Shown: one piece after another, positions 60,886-64,000 of the stretch
Numbering within the stretch: the first letter of the stretch is position 1
Layout: each line of letters begins with the position of its first letter
Assembly (NCBI RefSeq): GCF_003208655.1
Contig: NZ_QKLU01000005.1
Location: 92,889 to 156,888, forward strand
Length of the DNA stretch: 64,000 bases
Origin: Pedobacter nutrimenti
GTDB lineage: Bacteria > Bacteroidota > Bacteroidia > Sphingobacteriales > Sphingobacteriaceae
Direction: 5' to 3'
Notes under the pieces: generated by a model
What the model saw: only the letters and a program-made list of their open reading frames with translations
What the model was told of the DNA's origin: nothing
The model's database searches: none
Program-made: the position numbers and the translations under genes

Positions 60886-62763
60886 ATGAACCATTCAATC
60901 TCTAGAGCCATTACCCTGGGCTTTATGCTTTCTTTAAGTGCAGCTGCAACTGCCCAGGTCCAGGGCGACGAAGATAAGGATATGTACAATAAAGCCCAGT
61001 TAAGGGATCAGAAAGAAATAAATAAAGCAGAAAATGGCTGGTGGAAACTTTCTATGGAAAAACATGATCAGCGGCTTCGCTGGTGGAGAGATGCTAAGTT
61101 TGGAATGTTTATTCATTGGGGTGTTTATTCCCAGGCAGCAGGAGAATGGAAAGGAAAACATGTGAATGGCTATTCTGAGCATCTGATGCGGAAGGAGAAA
61201 ATTTCCAGGGCGGATTATCTTGATCTGGCACATCATTTTAACCCTGAGCAATTTGATGCGGATAAATGGGTCAGGATGGCTAAAAATGCGGGAATGAATT
61301 ATCTGATCATAACGGCTAAACATCATGACGGTTTTGCGATGTACCCTTCTAAAGTTTCTTCATTTAATATTTCTGCGCAGACACCTTTTAAAAGAGATCC
61401 GATGGCAGAACTGGCTGCGGCAGCAAAAAAATATGGTGTGAAATTCGGATTTTATTATTCACATGCTTTTGACTGGGAAGATCCGGATGCACCGGGAAAT
61501 GACTGGGAGTATCAGAACCCTGGTGGAGACAGGCTGATTGGTGGTGCGAACTGGTACGACCAGCACCCGGATTGGCTGCCTAAAGCTGTTAAATATGTAA
61601 ACGAAAAAGCAATTCCTCAAATTCAGGAGTTGATCCGTTTGTACCATCCTGATATCTTATGGTTTGATACACCACATAAACTTCCTTTTTCAGAGAACCT
61701 GAGGATACTGGAAGCCATACGCAAAGCAGATCCTGATGTTGTGGTAAACGGAAGGCTGGCCAGGAATGGAAATACAAATTATGGCGATTATAAAAATACC
61801 GGGGACAGGCCTGCAGAATTCGCACCAGTGAACGGAGACTGGGAAGCGATTCCAACAACCAATGAATCTTATGGGTATTCAAAAAATGATCATAGCCATA
61901 AATCTGCCGGATTTTTTGTCCGGTTACTCGCAAAGTCTGCTTCAATGGGGGGGAATCTGTTATTGAATATCGGTCCAATGGGGAATGGTGTTTTTGATTC
62001 CAGGGACACCAGAATTCTGGAGTCCATAGCTGGATGGAATAAAAAGAATAGTGAAAGTATATATAAGGCCTCTAAAACTCCTTTGCCTTTGCAAAGCTGG
62101 GGGGTAACGACCCTGGGAGAAAATAAACTCTATCTACATGTATTCAACTGGCCCGCTAACGGCCAGCTTGCTGTTGGAGGAATCGTCAGTGGTGTGGGAA
62201 AACCTTATTTTCTTTCGGATCCATCAAAAAAAGAACTTTCCGTTCAACAGAATGGATCCCAGGTGCTTGTTCGTTTGCCTTCTGTAATGCCGGATAGTTT
62301 GAACACTGTAATTGTATTGCCTTTAAAAGAGAAGCTTAAAGTAGACTCCATGAGGTTGGTCGCCTATGCAGGTTTAAGTACGCGTTTGCTTGCTTTTGAT
62401 GCAGTGCTGGAGGGACAGGGTTTTAAATTTGGGGATGGTAAAACCAATAAGTATTATGTAGACGGCTGGAAAACAACTGCCCAAAGCATCTCCTGGAATT
62501 TTAAAACATCTGCTGCGGCGGAATATCAGGTGTTTATCAAATACATTCCAACTGAGAATAGCAGTAAATACGTTTTTCAGGCAGATCAGTCCAATGCTCA
62601 AAAAGAAACCTTAAGCCTACCAAAAAGCACAGAACCAGTGCGGGAAGGTTTGGGTAAAATCAAACTGGATGCCGGATTACATCATTTGAGTTTAAAAGCT
62701 GTTGAGAAACCGAAAACAGAGGTGATGAAGTTACTGGAGCTGGAACTGGTTCCTGTGCCTTGA
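60886..62763 (+). CDS. Glycoside hydrolase family 29 alpha-L-fucosidase (copy 1)
   Basis: A 625-residue exported retaining alpha-L-fucosidase from ATG 60886, with signal peptide to about 23 (ATAQ). The barrel begins FGMFIHWGVYSQ and contains YLIITAKHHDGFAMYPS. The nucleophile candidate is Asp261 in ILWFDTPHK. After the barrel comes a short beta domain (about 400-490) and a further C-terminal domain (about 500-625) of the type that binds carbohydrate. The upstream region carries the shared AGCTGAAT/AGCTAAAT site and AAACCAAAAGAC, which touches the start codon. Confidence 0.92.
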   Translation: MNHSISRAITLGFMLSLSAAATAQVQGDEDKDMYNKAQLRDQKEINKAENGWWKLSMEKHDQRLRWWRDAKFGMFIHWGVYSQAAGEWKGKHVNGYSEHLMRKEKISRADYLDLAHHFNPEQFDADKWVRMAKNAGMNYLIITAKHHDGFAMYPSKVSSFNISAQTPFKRDPMAELAAAAKKYGVKFGFYYSHAFDWEDPDAPGNDWEYQNPGGDRLIGGANWYDQHPDWLPKAVKYVNEKAIPQIQELIRLYHPDILWFDTPHKLPFSENLRILEAIRKADPDVVVNGRLARNGNTNYGDYKNTGDRPAEFAPVNGDWEAIPTTNESYGYSKNDHSHKSAGFFVRLLAKSASMGGNLLLNIGPMGNGVFDSRDTRILESIAGWNKKNSESIYKASKTPLPLQSWGVTTLGENKLYLHVFNWPANGQLAVGGIVSGVGKPYFLSDPSKKELSVQQNGSQVLVRLPSVMPDSLNTVIVLPLKEKLKVDSMRLVAYAGLSTRLLAFDAVLEGQGFKFGDGKTNKYYVDGWKTTAQSISWNFKTSAAAEYQVFIKYIPTENSSKYVFQADQSNAQKETLSLPKSTEPVREGLGKIKLDAGLHHLSLKAVEKPKTEVMKLLELELVPVP

Positions 62764-62788
62764 TTTTATGTACATATTGTTTAATAAT

Positions 62789-62798
62789 AAGCCAAGGG
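62789..62798 (+). promoter_or_regulatory. Weak half-site of the candidate operator
   Basis: AAGCCAAGGG, preceded by AATAAT as at site 1, resembles one half of the sites at 45605 and 60806 (AAGCTAAAT and GGG). It lies 57 bases before the second GH29 gene. The evidence is weak because one base differs and the first half-site is missing. Confidence 0.25.
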
Positions 62799-62854
62799 AC
62801 TAAAACCTTGCAGACTTAAATAAAGTAAATTTATAGATGATCAATTCTGAACAA

Positions 62855-64000
62855 ATGAAAAGAACCACAATAACCATAATGATTTTGCTGCTGACCTGTA
62901 GTCAGATGCTGTTTGCCCAGGGAAAACTGTCTAAAGACGAAAGAATGAAATGGTGGCGTGAAGCCCGTTTTGGAATGTTCATCCATTGGGGGGTATATGC
63001 ACAATGGGCCGGTGTTTATCATGGTCATGAACAAACCAGAGGTGGGGCAGAGTGGATTATGAACCGTTCTAAAATTCCGGTGGCCGAATATCAGGCTAAA
63101 GCCAAGGAATTTAACCCGACCAGTTATAACCCTGATCTTTGGGTAAAAATGGCTAAAGATGCAGGAATGAAATACATTGTCATTACTGCGAAACATCATG
63201 ACGGTTTTGCTTTATTTAAATCCGATGCCAGTAAATGGAACATTGCTGATGCAACAGCTTATGGTAGAGATTTGTTGAAACCTCTGGCAGCAGCCTGCAA
63301 AAAATATGGAATAAAACTGGGTTTTTATTATTCACATGCCCAAGACTGGAACAATCCAGGGGGAGCTGCCGCCAGAAAATTGATGAGAGAAGGCTGGGCA
63401 AATCCCGATTCTACTCAGATAGATGCTTATACGCAAGCGCATAATGGACATTGGGACCCAGCGCAGGAAACAGCAACCTTTGATCAGTATATAGACAAGG
63501 TTTCAGTTCCCCAGGTAAAGGAATTACTAAGTAATTATGGAGATATCGCCGTATTATGGTGGGATACGCCTACAAATATGACCGATCAGGCTGCCCAGAA
63601 ACTTCAGGATGTTTTAAAACTCCAGCCTGGTATCATTACAAATGATCGTTTAAAAAGACCAAATTTTCCAGGGGATACCAAAACTCCGGAACAAAAAATA
63701 CCAAGTAGAAAAGACCTTGACGGAAAAGACTGGGAAACCTGCATGACCATGAATGGGACCTGGGGGTACAGGACCAAAGATACCAATTGGAAAAGCACCG
63801 AAACACTGATCCGTAACCTTGCCGATATTGCTTCAAAAGGAGGTAATTACTTGTTAAATGTCGGGCCAAAACCAGATGGGACTTTTCCTCAGGAAAGTAT
63901 CGACCGTCTTGGCGAGATTGGCAAGTGGATGAAAACTAACGGGGAGGCCATTTATGCAACAAAGGCCAATCCATTAGAAGAAGTGAGTTGGGGCCGGATC
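62855..64000 (+). CDS. Glycoside hydrolase family 29 alpha-L-fucosidase (copy 2), 3' end outside window
   Basis: The first 382 residues of a second GH29 enzyme, open to the right edge. The start is ATG 62855, which gives a good signal peptide (MILLLTCSQMLFAQ); ATG 62837 is in frame upstream. The barrel start FGMFIHWGVYAQW and YIVITAKHHDGFALF match copy 1, and the nucleophile candidate is Asp237 in VLWWDTPTN. The end of the catalytic barrel (KGGNYLLNVGPKPDG) is present. A C-terminal domain, if any, cannot be judged. Confidence 0.92.
   Translation, partial: MKRTTITIMILLLTCSQMLFAQGKLSKDERMKWWREARFGMFIHWGVYAQWAGVYHGHEQTRGGAEWIMNRSKIPVAEYQAKAKEFNPTSYNPDLWVKMAKDAGMKYIVITAKHHDGFALFKSDASKWNIADATAYGRDLLKPLAAACKKYGIKLGFYYSHAQDWNNPGGAAARKLMREGWANPDSTQIDAYTQAHNGHWDPAQETATFDQYIDKVSVPQVKELLSNYGDIAVLWWDTPTNMTDQAAQKLQDVLKLQPGIITNDRLKRPNFPGDTKTPEQKIPSRKDLDGKDWETCMTMNGTWGYRTKDTNWKSTETLIRNLADIASKGGNYLLNVGPKPDGTFPQESIDRLGEIGKWMKTNGEAIYATKANPLEEVSWGRI

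Overview
The window looks like chromosome of a Bacteroidota bacterium of the Sphingobacteriaceae, most like Pedobacter. The evidence is moderate GC content, starts without Shine-Dalgarno sites, TAnnTTTG promoter boxes close to several starts, TonB-dependent receptor and FadL-type outer-membrane proteins, and lineage-typical families (DUF4296, THUMP-like methyltransferase, DUF3298 lipoprotein, TIGR02757). I see no tRNA, rRNA, insertion sequence, prophage or CRISPR array. Coding density is high and no gene-free stretch exceeds about 250 bases.

Positions 1-34730 are mostly housekeeping: purB (cut by the left edge); a small lipoprotein facing an ECF sigma factor and a membrane-anchored trypsin-like protease; DUF72, 1-Cys peroxiredoxin and cold-shock protein; a minus-strand operon (PLP-binding protein, GNAT, DUF3298 lipoprotein, aspartate kinase, methyltransferase); DUF4296 lipoprotein and mutS2; the two CoA-transferase subunits; uridine kinase and a LysM protein; dps; a UbiD decarboxylase; a FadL-like porin and a Gly/Tyr-rich lipoprotein; proS, a cystathionine gamma-synthase-type enzyme, TIGR02757 and a DUF1905 protein; a polyprenol-phosphate glycosyltransferase; two POT peptide transporters; a thiolase; an EamA protein; a membrane glycosyltransferase; and a CBS protein.

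Positions 34871-64000 form a carbohydrate-use region. It opens with GH31 and GH88 enzymes. A five-gene regulatory and surface block follows: ECF sigma, zinc-type anti-sigma with HEAT-like repeats, two DUF4097 proteins and a TonB-dependent receptor. Next come a beta-helix protein (possible polysaccharide lyase) and a GH105 hydrolase. A tight eleven-gene plus-strand run follows at 46993-58761: fucP, mutarotase, UxaA-type dehydratase, SDR, FAH-type hydrolase, lactonase, second SDR, lutA, lutB, lutC and GH95 alpha-L-fucosidase. Two divergent AraC-type regulators and two GH29 alpha-L-fucosidases complete it; the second GH29 runs off the right edge.

Together the genes predict that fucosidases release L-fucose, FucP imports it, and a non-phosphorylating oxidative route cleaves it to pyruvate plus L-lactate. 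LutABC would then oxidise the lactate to pyruvate, so the carbon of one sugar could leave as two pyruvates. The least ordinary points are the UxaA-type dehydratase inside a cleavage-type pathway, the joined LutABC module, an SDR whose active-site Lys position is Asn, a spaced DNA element shared by the GH105 and GH29 promoters, and a repeated two-part promoter-like motif between the first ECF gene and its divergent lipoprotein.
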